Origin: Pseudomonas mediterranea CFBP 5447 | GTDB lineage: Bacteria > Pseudomonadota > Gammaproteobacteria > Pseudomonadales > Pseudomonadaceae | NCBI RefSeq assembly: GCF_000774145.1 | Contig: NZ_KN322987.1 | Span: forward strand, 188,756 to 252,755 | Direction: 5' to 3' | DNA: 64,000 nucleotides | Shown: one piece after another, positions 34,321 to 43,000 of the stretch | Numbering within the stretch: position 1 is the stretch's first letter | Layout: each line of letters opens with the position of its first letter | Made by a program: the position numbers and the translations under genes | Notes under the pieces: generated by a model | Database searches by the model: none | The model's input: the letters and a program-made list of their open reading frames with translations, nothing else | What the model was told of the DNA's origin: nothing

Positions 34321-34505
34321 CCGGGCTAAGGTTTGAACACTTGAAGGGGTCACCCAGAGGCGCAGGCTTGTTCCTATCGTCGGTCTAGGCCAGATGCATT
34401 CTTTATCGGCGCTTGGGTGAAAGGAGGAGGGGTGATATCTCCCACGGTCTGTACTGCGGCTAACAGTCAGAATCGAGCCTTGTCCCTCCTCCTCCCTTCA
34501 AGTCC
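34321..34505 (-). ncRNA. Predicted bridge RNA of the IS110 element
   Basis: On the transposase strand the non-coding end forms two stem-loops. The first (plus-strand arms AAGGAGGAGGGG 34421-34432 and CCCTCCTCCT 34484-34493) encloses CGAGCCT (34474-34480) and CTCCCAC (34439-34445), which match the two halves of the REP target on opposite strands. The second (arms TCACCCAGAGGCGC 34350-34363 and GCGCTTGGGTGA 34409-34420) encloses ATTCT (34398-34402) and CTTGT (34367-34371), which match the two element ends next to the core. This is the target-loop/donor-loop order of IS621-type bridge RNAs. The RNA ends are estimated. Confidence 0.75.
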
Positions 34506-34516
34506 TACCATACAAG

Positions 34517-34602
34517 CGAGCACCGTTCGCGATAGCGATTTACCAGTCGATTCTGTAATGGCTGACCCACCGCCATCGCAAGCAGGCTCGCTCCCACAGG
34601 GT
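34517..34602. repeat. Right part of the REP doublet split by the IS
   Basis: CGAGCACCGTTCGCGATAGCG is the rest of the left REP (with three changed bases); CATCGCAAGCAGGCTCGCTC is the complete right REP. Together with 33326-33338 it restores one doublet. Confidence 0.85.
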
Positions 34603-34645
34603 TTTGCTTTTACTATGGCGGTCTCTTTCCCCTGGAAGTACCCGG

Positions 34646-35359
34646 ATGAGTAAGCCCGGCCAAACGGTGCTGGTTGCGTTGCGCAGAATGATTGCCTCTG
34701 GCGAGCTGGCGGCTGGTGAGCGGTTGATGGAGATTCCCACGGCGCAGCGATTCGGCGTGTCGCGGATGCCGGTGCGCATGGCGTTCAGGACCCTGGAGCA
34801 GGAGGGCTTGCTGGTACGCTTCGGCGGGCGTGGGTTCCAGGTGCGTTCGGTCAGCGCCGAGGACATCGCCGGCGCGGTGGAAGTGCGCGGGGTGCTGGAA
34901 GGCCTGGCCGCGCGCCAGACCGCCGAACGAGGCCTGGATGCAGAGGCTCGCGCTACCCTCGAACAATGCCTGGTGCAGGGCGACGAACTGTTCGCCAAGG
35001 GCTACGTGACCGAGGAAGACCTGGAGGTCTATCACGACCTCAACATGCGTTTTCACCAGGTGATCGTCGAAGGCAGCCACAACCCGGCGATTGCCGATGC
35101 GCTGGCCCGCAACGATCATCTGCCGTTCGCCTCAGTCACCGCCCTGGCGGTGGATCGGCAGAACATGGCAGGCGAATTTCGGCGCTTCAACTATGCCCAC
35201 ATGCAGCACCACTCGGTGTTCGACGCGCTGGTCCATCGCCAGGGCGCGCGGGCCGAGGCGATCATGCGCGAACATGCCAACGCCACCTTGCGCTACGCCG
35301 AGGTGTTCGGCTCGACCCTGGCGGATGAGCGGATGACGGTGATTTTGCGTTCGGAGTGA
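34646..35359 (+). CDS. vanR: GntR/FCD-family regulator, VanR-like
   Basis: A 237-residue repressor: N-terminal winged helix (MIASGELAAGERLMEIPTAQ, RFGVSRMPVRMAFRTLEQEG, VRFGGRGFQVRSVS) and C-terminal FCD effector domain with metal-type residues (DLNMRFHQVIVEGSHNPAI, MQHHSVFDALVHRQG). Convergent with vanBA, as VanR is near vanAB in other pseudomonads; vanillate is the expected inducer. ATG 34646 follows CTGGAAGTACCCGG. Likely operator: the ATGGATCCAT palindromes upstream of vanA. Confidence 0.75.
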   Translation: MSKPGQTVLVALRRMIASGELAAGERLMEIPTAQRFGVSRMPVRMAFRTLEQEGLLVRFGGRGFQVRSVSAEDIAGAVEVRGVLEGLAARQTAERGLDAEARATLEQCLVQGDELFAKGYVTEEDLEVYHDLNMRFHQVIVEGSHNPAIADALARNDHLPFASVTALAVDRQNMAGEFRRFNYAHMQHHSVFDALVHRQGARAEAIMREHANATLRYAEVFGSTLADERMTVILRSE

Positions 35360-35368
35360 GCACCCATT

Positions 35369-35472
35369 GTGAGAGCGAGCCTGGTGGGAGCGAGCCTGCT
35401 CGCGATGGCGGTGGATCAGTTACAGATCTTTCGCTGACATACCGCTATCGCGAGCAGGCTCGCTCCCACAGG
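35369..35472. repeat. REP doublet with an extra half unit
   Basis: A partial GTGAGAGCGAGCCTG precedes a full inverted pair, between convergent vanR and vanB. Confidence 0.88.
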
Positions 35473-35491
35473 GCACTGTGTTGCCTGGAGA

Positions 35492-36442
35492 CTAGAGGTC
35501 CAGCACCAGCAACGGCGTCTTCGACCTGGAGCAGCACGGTGTGAACTGGTCGTTGCAAGCCTGTTCGGCTTCGGTCAGGAACATGTCGCGATGTTCCGGT
35601 ACGCCTTCCAGCACACGGGTCAGGCAGGTGCCGCAGACGCCTTGTTCGCAGGAGATCGGAATCTCGATGCCGTGGCTTTCCAGTACCTGCACGACGCTGC
35701 GGTCCTTGGGGATTTCGAACACCTGGCCGCTGCTGGCCAGCTTCACGGCAAAGCTGCCATCGGCGTGGGTGTCGGTGGGGGCGGCGGCGAAGTATTCGCG
35801 GTGCAGGCAGGTGTCCTGCCAGCCTTGGACCCTGGCAGTGTCCAGCACATGTTGCATGAACCCGCCGGGGCCGCACACGTAGAGGTGCACGTCTTCGCCG
35901 GGCTCCGTCAGCACCCGGGCGGTATCCAATGCGGTTTCGGGCACTTCATCGAAATGCAGGAACACCCGGTCGGCATACGGGGCCTGGCGCAGGCGCTCGA
36001 CGAAGGCGGCCCGCTCCAGCGACCTGGCGCAATAATGCAATTCGAACGCCGCGCCGGTCTGCGCAAGGTGCTCGGCCATGGCCAGGATCGGCGTGATGCC
36101 GATGCCTCCGGCAAACAACACGTGGCGTCGGGCTTGGGCAGCGAGGGGAAACAGATTGCGTGGTTCGCTGATGAACAACCGCGCACCGGGCAGGATCTGC
36201 TCGTGCAGGCTGCTTGAACCACCCCGCGACGCTGGGTCCCTGAGTACGCCAATGAGATAACGGTGGCGTTCCTCGGGGTGGTTGCACAGCGAATACTGAC
36301 GAATCACACCACCCGGCAAATGCACATCGATATGGGCGCCGGCCGTGAAGGCCGGCAACGGCTGGCCGTCGACACGGGTCAGCTCGTAGCTGTAGATATC
36401 CAGGGCTTCGCTGTGCCGTGCCGCGACCTGAACTTCGATCAT
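35492..36442 (-). CDS. vanB: Vanillate O-demethylase reductase subunit
   Basis: A 316-residue phthalate-dioxygenase-reductase-type protein: FMN/flavin domain (GGVIRQYSLCNHPEE), NAD-binding domain (HVLFAGGIGITPILAMAEHL, LYVCGPGGFMQHV) and a C-terminal plant-type [2Fe-2S] ferredoxin (SCEQGVCGTCLTRVL with the fourth Cys in NDQFTPCC). It passes electrons from NADH to VanA. It overlaps the vanA stop by 4 bases (ATGA), so the two are coupled. Confidence 0.92.
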   Translation of the reverse strand: MIEVQVAARHSEALDIYSYELTRVDGQPLPAFTAGAHIDVHLPGGVIRQYSLCNHPEERHRYLIGVLRDPASRGGSSSLHEQILPGARLFISEPRNLFPLAAQARRHVLFAGGIGITPILAMAEHLAQTGAAFELHYCARSLERAAFVERLRQAPYADRVFLHFDEVPETALDTARVLTEPGEDVHLYVCGPGGFMQHVLDTARVQGWQDTCLHREYFAAAPTDTHADGSFAVKLASSGQVFEIPKDRSVVQVLESHGIEIPISCEQGVCGTCLTRVLEGVPEHRDMFLTEAEQACNDQFTPCCSRSKTPLLVLDL

Positions 36443-37524
36443 GGCCGTTGCTCCACGGGTTGTGGCTGATGGGTACTGGCAATCAATCCCGCCTGGGCTT
36501 CGCGCTCACGGGCGATCCAACGCTCCAGCACCCGACGTGACTGCACGCCACCGGCATCGATGTTCAGCTTGAGCAGGTTGCGCTGCGGATGGTCCAGCAG
36601 ATTGCGCTGCTGGCGTTCGAGCATTTCCAGGTCTTCGCTGAAAATCTTGCCCTGGCCTTCGCGAATGCTCGCGGTCAGGGCTTCGTCCTGGGGCTGGAAA
36701 TGCCGGGCCATGCCCCAGAAATACCAGATGGACGTTTCGGTTTCCGGCGTAATGAAATCCACCACGATGCTCGACGCCTTGAACTGCGGCGCGGCGTGAT
36801 AGCCACCGTTGCCGGCATGGGCCACGCCGACTTCGATCATGACATGGCTGGGCGGGGTGAAGCGGCAGATCTGCCAGCGGTCCACCGGCACGTCGTCGGC
36901 CAGGTTGTTGCCACGTAGGGCCATGCGCCAGAAGGGCGGGGCCATGATGTTTTCCATGTGCCGTGCGGTGACGACCTCGTCGCCTTCGACCGTGGTCACC
37001 GGAGGCGCCTCGTCGATCTCCTTCTGGCCGATGCTCGAGGCATGCACGTAGGTCTCGTGGGTCAGGTCCATCAGATTGTCGATCATCAGGCGATAGTCGC
37101 ACTGGATATGGAACAGGCCGCCGCCATAGGCCCACTCTTGGTTTTCCGCCCATTCCAGAGGATGGATCTGCGCCGGGTCGGCCAACGCCTGGTCACCGGG
37201 CCAGACCCAGATGAACCCATGGCGTTCCTCGACGGCGAAGGTCTTGTTGCAGGGAAACCCGCGCACCCGTTGGCCGGGCATCTCCACCGTCTTGCCGTCA
37301 CAGCCCATCACCAGTCCGTGATAACCGCACACCAGGTTGCCGTTTGCGACGTAACCCAAGGAGAGCGGGGCGCCACGGTGGGGGCAGAAGTCCTCGACGG
37401 CAGCGACCTTGCCTTCATGCCCACGGTAGAAAACCATTTTCTCGCCGCAGATCTGGCGGCCCAGCGGCTTCTCGGCGATTTCATCGGGGGTGCAGGCAAC
37501 GTACCAGGCATTTTTGGGGTACAT
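36439..37524 (-). CDS. vanA: Vanillate O-demethylase oxygenase subunit
   Basis: A 361-residue Rieske non-haem iron oxygenase converting vanillate to protocatechuate and formaldehyde. Rieske centre CPHRGAPLSLG ... CGYHGLV (about residues 47-69); mononuclear iron ligands in NLMDLTHETYVHASS (two His) with an Asp further on. Start at 37524 (MYPKNAWYVA), the normal VanA N-terminus; the longer frame covers the operator. Promoter and two operator palindromes lie just upstream. Confidence 0.93.
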   Translation of the reverse strand: MYPKNAWYVACTPDEIAEKPLGRQICGEKMVFYRGHEGKVAAVEDFCPHRGAPLSLGYVANGNLVCGYHGLVMGCDGKTVEMPGQRVRGFPCNKTFAVEERHGFIWVWPGDQALADPAQIHPLEWAENQEWAYGGGLFHIQCDYRLMIDNLMDLTHETYVHASSIGQKEIDEAPPVTTVEGDEVVTARHMENIMAPPFWRMALRGNNLADDVPVDRWQICRFTPPSHVMIEVGVAHAGNGGYHAAPQFKASSIVVDFITPETETSIWYFWGMARHFQPQDEALTASIREGQGKIFSEDLEMLERQQRNLLDHPQRNLLKLNIDAGGVQSRRVLERWIAREREAQAGLIASTHQPQPVEQRP

Positions 37525-37555
37525 GACGGGTTCTCCAGGCGGATTTTGTTTTTCT

Positions 37556-37639
37556 ATGGATCCATTAAGTCTCTTAACTAGTTTTGTTGTCAACGGATTA
37601 TCGACAAATCGAGTGGTATTTCATTTTTAATGGATCCAT
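37556..37639 (-). promoter_or_regulatory. vanAB promoter with two VanR-like palindromes
   Basis: ATGGATCCAT occurs at 37556-37565 and 37630-37639, each extended to ATGGATCCATTA in inverted sense. On the minus strand a -35 TTGACA (37593-37588) and a -10-like ACTTAA (37570-37565) are 17 bases apart, and the proximal palindrome overlaps the -10. AACTAGTT (37576-37583) fills the spacer, as in the ech promoter. Confidence 0.65.
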
Positions 37640-37741
37640 TGGTGCCGTCATCCGACGAGCAGAATTTCGAACGGGTTGGCTCGAAGTGTCGCCAAGGACA
37701 TACTGCGACACGGATTCTTGCGTGGCACATCGGAGTGATTC

Positions 37742-38167
37742 ATGAAAACCAAGGCAGTCCTTACCGAACAAGACGTCGCCCAGCTGCTGGTGGCAGCCAA
37801 GGAGCTGGCGCATCAACGTCAATGGGCCGTGTCGGTCTGTGTGGTGGACGATGGCGGTCATCCGCTTGGTCTGTTGCGGCTGGACGGTGCTTCGCCGTTG
37901 TCGTCCTACATCGCCACCGAAAAAGCCCGCACCGCCGCCATGAGCCGGCGTGACAGCAAGTTTTTCGAAGACATGATCAACGAAGGTCGCTACGCCTTCC
38001 TCAGTGCGCCGCATCTGCACGGCATGCTCGAAGGCGGTGTGAGCATTCGCCACGACGGCCAATGTATCGGCGCCATCGGCGTGTCCGGGGTCAAGTCCGA
38101 GCAGGATGCCGAACTGGCGCGACTGGCGCTGGAGGCGGTGTTGCCGGCCCTGGTGCCCGATCCCTGA
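37742..38167 (+). CDS. GlcG/HbpS-family (haem-degrading-like) protein
   Basis: A 141-residue single-domain protein of the GlcG/HbpS family (VSVCVVDDGGHPLGLLRLDGA, ATEKARTAAMSRRDSKFFED, GGVSIRHDGQCIGAIGVSG). No signal peptide. Family members bind haem or corrinoids or act with aromatic and glycolate pathways; the function here is unclear. Divergent from vanA and sharing its upstream region, so it may be part of the vanillate regulon. Confidence 0.75.
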   Translation: MKTKAVLTEQDVAQLLVAAKELAHQRQWAVSVCVVDDGGHPLGLLRLDGASPLSSYIATEKARTAAMSRRDSKFFEDMINEGRYAFLSAPHLHGMLEGGVSIRHDGQCIGAIGVSGVKSEQDAELARLALEAVLPALVPDP

Positions 38168-38183
38168 ATGGAAGGTAGATTCG

Positions 38184-38274
38184 CTGTGGGAGCGAGCCTG
38201 CTCGCGATAGCGGCGTGTCAGTCGCTGCAGGGGCGACTGGTAGATCGCTATCGTGAGCAGGCTCGCTCCCACAG
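38184..38274. repeat. REP doublet
   Basis: Inverted REP pair (right half has one change, TCGTGAGCAGG) between the GlcG-like gene and the AraC regulator. Confidence 0.88.
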
Positions 38275-38376
38275 GGGGTGTGTGAAGAGGCTGGAATTTT
38301 GCTGCACAAATCTTCCAGACCGTCCTCACCTTGAGCAGTTAACCTGCCCATACGGATAAATCAGACAGGACAATCC

Positions 38377-39213
38377 ATGACCTCGCGCAACTGGATCGAT
38401 CTCAAGCAGGACGCCACGTCCGGCATCGAGACCGTGCGCGCGCATTTTGAAGGGCATGCCTACGATCCCCATTGGCATGACGCGTACCTGGTCGGCATGA
38501 CCGAGGAAGGCGTGCAGCAGTTTCATTGCCGCCGCCAACAGCACAACAGCACGCCGGGCAAGGTCTTCCTGCTGGAGCCCGGTGAGCTCCACGATGGACA
38601 TGCGCCCCAGGCCGGCGGTTTTACCTATCGCACCCTGTACCTCGAACCCCACTGGCTGGAGCGAGAATTGCGCTCGCTGTTCGACGTCGCGCCAGACAAC
38701 GCGCAGCTGGGATTCGCCGCCACCCTGGCCGACGATGCACGCTTGGCAAATGCGACGGCCCTGGCGTTCCAGAGCCTGCACGACCAGGAAATCCGCATCG
38801 TCCGCCAGACCGCGCTCGATACGCTGCTGGCCAGCCTGACCCAACATTTGCACTGGCGGACACGGATCAACCCCGACCCGCGCCTGCCGTTGGTTGCGCA
38901 GCAGGCTCGCGATTATCTGCACGGTCACCTGAGCGAAGACATCGGCCTGGATGACCTGGCACGGGTCACCGGCGTCGATCGCTTCCGCCTGACCCGAGCG
39001 TTCAAGGCGGCGTTCGGCCTGGCACCCCATGCTTATCTGATCCAGTTGCGACTGGCCCGGGCCCGGCGTCTGCTGGCCAGCGGCGAGAGCGCCGCGGTCG
39101 TGGCGGCACAGCTCGGGTTTGCCGACCAGAGTCACCTGGGCCGCTGGTTCCAGCGTGCCTATCGCCTGAGCCCGGCGGATTACCGCAAGCGCTGCTCAAT
39201 TGTTCCAGACTGA
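38377..39213 (+). CDS. AraC-family transcriptional regulator
   Basis: A 278-residue regulator with N-terminal cupin-like effector domain (EGHAYDPHWHDAYLVGMTEEG, FLLEPGELHDGHAP) and C-terminal double helix-turn-helix (IGLDDLARVTGVDRFRLTRAFKAAFG; VAAQLGFADQSHLGRWFQRA). Followed at 55 bases by a LysE exporter in the same direction, its likely target. The inducer is probably the exported amino acid or analogue (inference). Confidence 0.85.
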   Translation: MTSRNWIDLKQDATSGIETVRAHFEGHAYDPHWHDAYLVGMTEEGVQQFHCRRQQHNSTPGKVFLLEPGELHDGHAPQAGGFTYRTLYLEPHWLERELRSLFDVAPDNAQLGFAATLADDARLANATALAFQSLHDQEIRIVRQTALDTLLASLTQHLHWRTRINPDPRLPLVAQQARDYLHGHLSEDIGLDDLARVTGVDRFRLTRAFKAAFGLAPHAYLIQLRLARARRLLASGESAAVVAAQLGFADQSHLGRWFQRAYRLSPADYRKRCSIVPD

Positions 39214-39267
39214 GCCCAGTTCCATGGAGGAGGATCGGGTCACGATTCTTCACCGAGAAGTTGCTCC

Positions 39268-39870
39268 ATGGACCAGTTACTGCCGTTTGCCTTGTTTGCG
39301 TTTGTCGCCTCCATCACTCCGGGCCCGACCAATATCCTGGTGTTGAGCCACAGTTCGCGCTTTGGCCTGCCGACTACAGTCCCGATCATCCTCGGCGGTT
39401 GTGCCGCGGCGGCTCTGTTGGTGTTGCTGGTGGGCACGGGGCTGGGGGACGTACTGGCGCGCCATGCCACGATTCAAACGGCGCTGTCCTGGGCCGGCAT
39501 CGCCTGGCTGAGCTGGATGGCCTGGCAGATCTTCAGCGCGCCGGCCCAGGCCATCGATCCCGACCAGCCCGTCGAGGGCCCGAGGCTCGGTTTGATCGGG
39601 GCGGCCAGCCTGCAGCTGGTGAACCCCAAGACCTGGATGATGGCGCTGGCGGTGGTCAGCGTGTTTGCCGGCGCCGAAGCCGACCGCACCGTGCGGGTCT
39701 TGTGGTTGTCCCTGGCGTTTTTTGTCATCTCGATTCCCTGCATGACCGTCTGGGCCTACCTGGGCCTCGGTGCCGCCAGGTTCTGCCGCTCCGCCGTGGC
39801 GATGGGACGGTTCAATCGGACCATGGCGCTGTTGCTGCTGGCATCGGCGTGGCTGACATTGCTCGTATGA
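39268..39870 (+). CDS. LysE/RhtB-family exporter
   Basis: A 200-residue inner-membrane protein with six hydrophobic segments. The LysE N-terminal signature FVASITPGPTNILVLSHSSRFG and the central LQLVNPKTWMMALAVVS are present. Exports amino acids or small derivatives; specificity cannot be read. Downstream lies a strong terminator, so it ends the araC-lysE unit. Confidence 0.85.
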   Translation: MDQLLPFALFAFVASITPGPTNILVLSHSSRFGLPTTVPIILGGCAAAALLVLLVGTGLGDVLARHATIQTALSWAGIAWLSWMAWQIFSAPAQAIDPDQPVEGPRLGLIGAASLQLVNPKTWMMALAVVSVFAGAEADRTVRVLWLSLAFFVISIPCMTVWAYLGLGAARFCRSAVAMGRFNRTMALLLLASAWLTLLV

Positions 39871-39898
39871 GAGGGGAGTGACCTCCGTGGCTGCCAAG

Positions 39899-39933
39899 AC
39901 CGCGCAACCCCTTGCAACGGTTGCGCGGTTTTA
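39899..39933 (+). terminator. Rho-independent terminator after lysE-type gene
   Basis: Stem ACCGCGCAAC / GTTGCGCGGT with an 11-base loop, followed by TTT then AAAAAA, so it can act from either side. Confidence 0.8.
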
Positions 39934-40018
39934 AAAAACGGCCATTTCTTGGAGCATCGGGTTCGCGCCGCTTGAGCGCATCTCGATTCCCAATTGCCCC
40001 CAAGGATGGAGGTCCACC

Positions 40019-43000
40019 ATGTCTACCCTCGATACCCATGTCGAGTTCATCCAGGCCCGGCTGCCCGCCTGGTTGAAACGGGCCACACGGCCCCAGCAGG
40101 AACGCTTCAAGGTGCTTACCCGGCAACTGCAGCGCGACAGCGACGTGCTGAATGCGTTGCTCGTCGACCTGCCGTCGCCCTATGCCTTTACCCTCGATCT
40201 GCTCAAAGTGCAGCGGCAGTTGCAGGGCTGGAACCAGGTGAACGGCGGCGGCAGCGTCGCTGATGCCATACGCCGGGCGCGGGTCAGGCGTGGCCCTTCC
40301 GTCACCGATCCCTCGCTGTCGGTGATCGAAGCGGCCATGGGCAATTATCCTCCCGCCGACGCGGTTGTCGGGGGCGATTTCGATAAGAATGGCGAGCTGT
40401 TCATCCAGGGCAAGCCGGGAGAGTTCCGCCAAGGGGACACCCCGACGAATCGTGCGCCACTGGACATGACCCCGGCCGGTTTCGCCAGCCTCTGTCGGCA
40501 GGTGGATGTCGGCGGGGCATACCGGCTGAAGCTCGAACAGCGGCTGCCCCGCATCGTCGGTGAGGTCCCCGTCGTAGCAAAGGCCTACATGGCATACGCA
40601 CGCAGCCTGCTGGTCCATGATGCCTATGAAGCGAAGCTGGATGGACGCCTGGATGACACCGGCGAGCGGCTGCTGGCCCACGCCGGTGTTCAGTTGGAAA
40701 AGCAGCCCGTTGTGCCCCTGGCTTGCGAGGTCAAGGCGCTGGAGCTGCTTTCCGCACCGTTGTTCGGCGCCCGGGTGTACTGGGGGCTGGCAGGCGACGC
40801 CAACGGCGTTCGTCCGATCGTCCTGCACATGCCCCACGATACAGTGGCGCCGCTCAAGCAGTTTCCAAGTCTGCAGGCGCTGTCGGCAGAGCTGACCGAG
40901 CGGGTCCGTAAACGCAGTTATCGCCAGGGCCTGTCGCGATACTTTCCTTTGCGTCTGCAGGCCAGCCTGGGGGTAGCCTTGCACGATCAGGTGGAGTGGA
41001 CGATCACTGACAATCCCAATCTGTTCCAGGAAATCCACGCTCGTATCACCGGGTGGCGCGAGGGCGAGCGGGGTGAGGGCGGCAATCCCCGGCGCATTCG
41101 GATCCCTGTGCCCAAGGTGGCCTGGGGCCTGAATGACGTGCGCGAGGATCATTGGCACGCCGCTTACCATGAGTGGCGGGGGCATGCGCTGGGCAACGCC
41201 TCGGCGCTGATGGTCTCGACCCGGGATCAGGATTGGCGGGCGCTGCTGGCGCGGCTGGAGTACTGGGAGGCCATGATCGAGCGTTCGCTGATGCTCGCGG
41301 CCACCTTCTTCCCGTTCTGCACGCCCATCGGCATGGGGGCCGCGGTGGTCGGTGGGGTACGCCTGGTGTACGAGATCTTCGAAGGTATCCAGGCGTTCAA
41401 CGAAGGCCACGCGCAAGAAGGGATCGAGCATATTTTCAATGTGCTGTTCGGCGTCGCTCAAGGTGCCTACCTGGGGTTCATAGGCGCAGCCATCGAACCC
41501 ATGCCGGTGGCCGACGGTAGCACCCGCCTGTGGAACGGCGACGTCCGTCCCTTCGAAGCGCGGCGCCCGCCACCCGTGGAGGCCGAGCAGGACGCCTGGG
41601 GTGTCTGGCGCACGACCGACGAGGCGTGGGTGCGGATCGAGGATCGTTACTTTGAAGTACAGGGCGCACGGGACAATCTGAGTCTGCGCCTGCCCTCCGG
41701 GCACAGGGGCGTCACGCCGCCGCTGGAATGGAGCCGCGTCCGTGGCTGGCAGTGGGCCCATCGCAACCCGTTGCAGCGCGGTAATCTGGAGTTGTTGCGC
41801 ACGTTCGCCGAGACGCCTGCCGAACTGGATAACCCGACGATCCTGACCGTGCAACGCCAGGTCGGCATCAGCGAAGCGCATTTGCGCTACCTGCAAGTCG
41901 AGGCGAAGCCGATGCCGGCCATCTTGGCCGATGCCCTGGATGAAGCACGAAACTGGCAATGGGTGCGGCACACCATCGAGCGTCTACGCCGTGGCGAAGC
42001 ACCCCGGGGCATGCATTTTCGCATCGTCCAGACCCTTACGGAATTGCCGGGCTGGCCCGAGGACATGACGTTGCGTTACCACGATGGGATGCGAATTTAC
42101 CCTGTGGGCGACGCGGCCGACACGCGCTCTATCCTGCTAATGCGAGCGGATCTCGCGCGCGATAACTGGGCCGCTCGGATCCTGGATGGGCTGAGCGTGG
42201 ATGAGCAGACCGCGCTGCTGGGCCAGAACAGCCTCGGCTTGCGCCCGCTGGAGCGCAGTCGCTTGTTGGCCGGGCGCTGGGCTGCGCGGCTGGAGCGCGA
42301 GGCCAAGCGGGTGACCCTGGCCATGGCAACGTCAATCGCCCCCGAGCCGCTGGCCGTTCCCTTGATCCGGGCGTTCCCGGGGTTGCCCGAGTCCATCGCC
42401 AACGAGCTTGTCCGCGAGGTGTCAGGCCAGGACCGGCAGCGTTTGCTTGACGGCCGGGTGGCTGGAAACCTCGGCAAACAGGGGGCCGAAGCCTTGCGCG
42501 AGCTGCGCCTGAGCCAGGCCCTGCGCGCCCTGGCACGGGGTGAAAGCACGGTCGATCGAGACCGCATCGTCATCAACCTGCTGGCCAATACCCCGTCGTT
42601 GCGGGGGCGGCTGCACCTGCGCCTGTGGTTGCGCGAGCTGCTGGATCCGATTGAGGTCGGGCAGGGGGGGCCGTTCAAAGTCATCCGCCAGGAAGGTGAC
42701 AGCTATCTCCCCTTTGACGAAACCGGCGAGGAACTGGCGAGCGCCATGGGTCTGGAAGACGCGCTTCTCAGGGCCATGCCGGACGATGCCCGCCAGGCAC
42801 TGGGCTTGAACATCTGGGAAGCGGACAAGCTGCGCAGCCAGTTGTTGGTACAGGCCATGGAGGACCGCCAGGCGCTGCGTCCGTACCTGGCAATGCGCAG
42901 CCTGGGCAGCCTTGGGTCGCGTCCGCAATGGTTGAACGGCCATCTGGTCTATCCGCTCAGCGGCCGTGGCCGATTGCCGCTGCAAGAGTGGCGCGGCAGT

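Larger units (their letters stand above)
33339..34516 (-). mobile_element. IS110-family insertion sequence inside a REP doublet
   Basis: About 1178 bases. The left flank ends CCCTGTGGGAG (33328-33338) and the right flank resumes CGAGC..TTCGCGATAGCG (34517 on), which rejoin into a normal REP core, so the insertion point can be read to within two bases. The dinucleotide AG (CT on the transposase strand) is present at both borders (33337-33338 and 34515-34516), as expected of the IS110 core. Short subterminal inverted repeats TATGGTGCAGGACT (33343-33356) and AGTCCTACCATA (34501-34512) lie inside the ends. One transposase gene and a 205-base non-coding end upstream of it. IS110 elements that target REPs are known in Pseudomonas (ISPpu9/ISPpu10 type). 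Confidence 0.85.

Noticed and set aside
33343..34512. Classification of the IS in the IS1111 subgroup because of subterminal inverted repeats
   Set aside because: The long non-coding end is upstream of the transposase, as in the IS110 group, and the guide-like loops are there; IS1111 members have it downstream.
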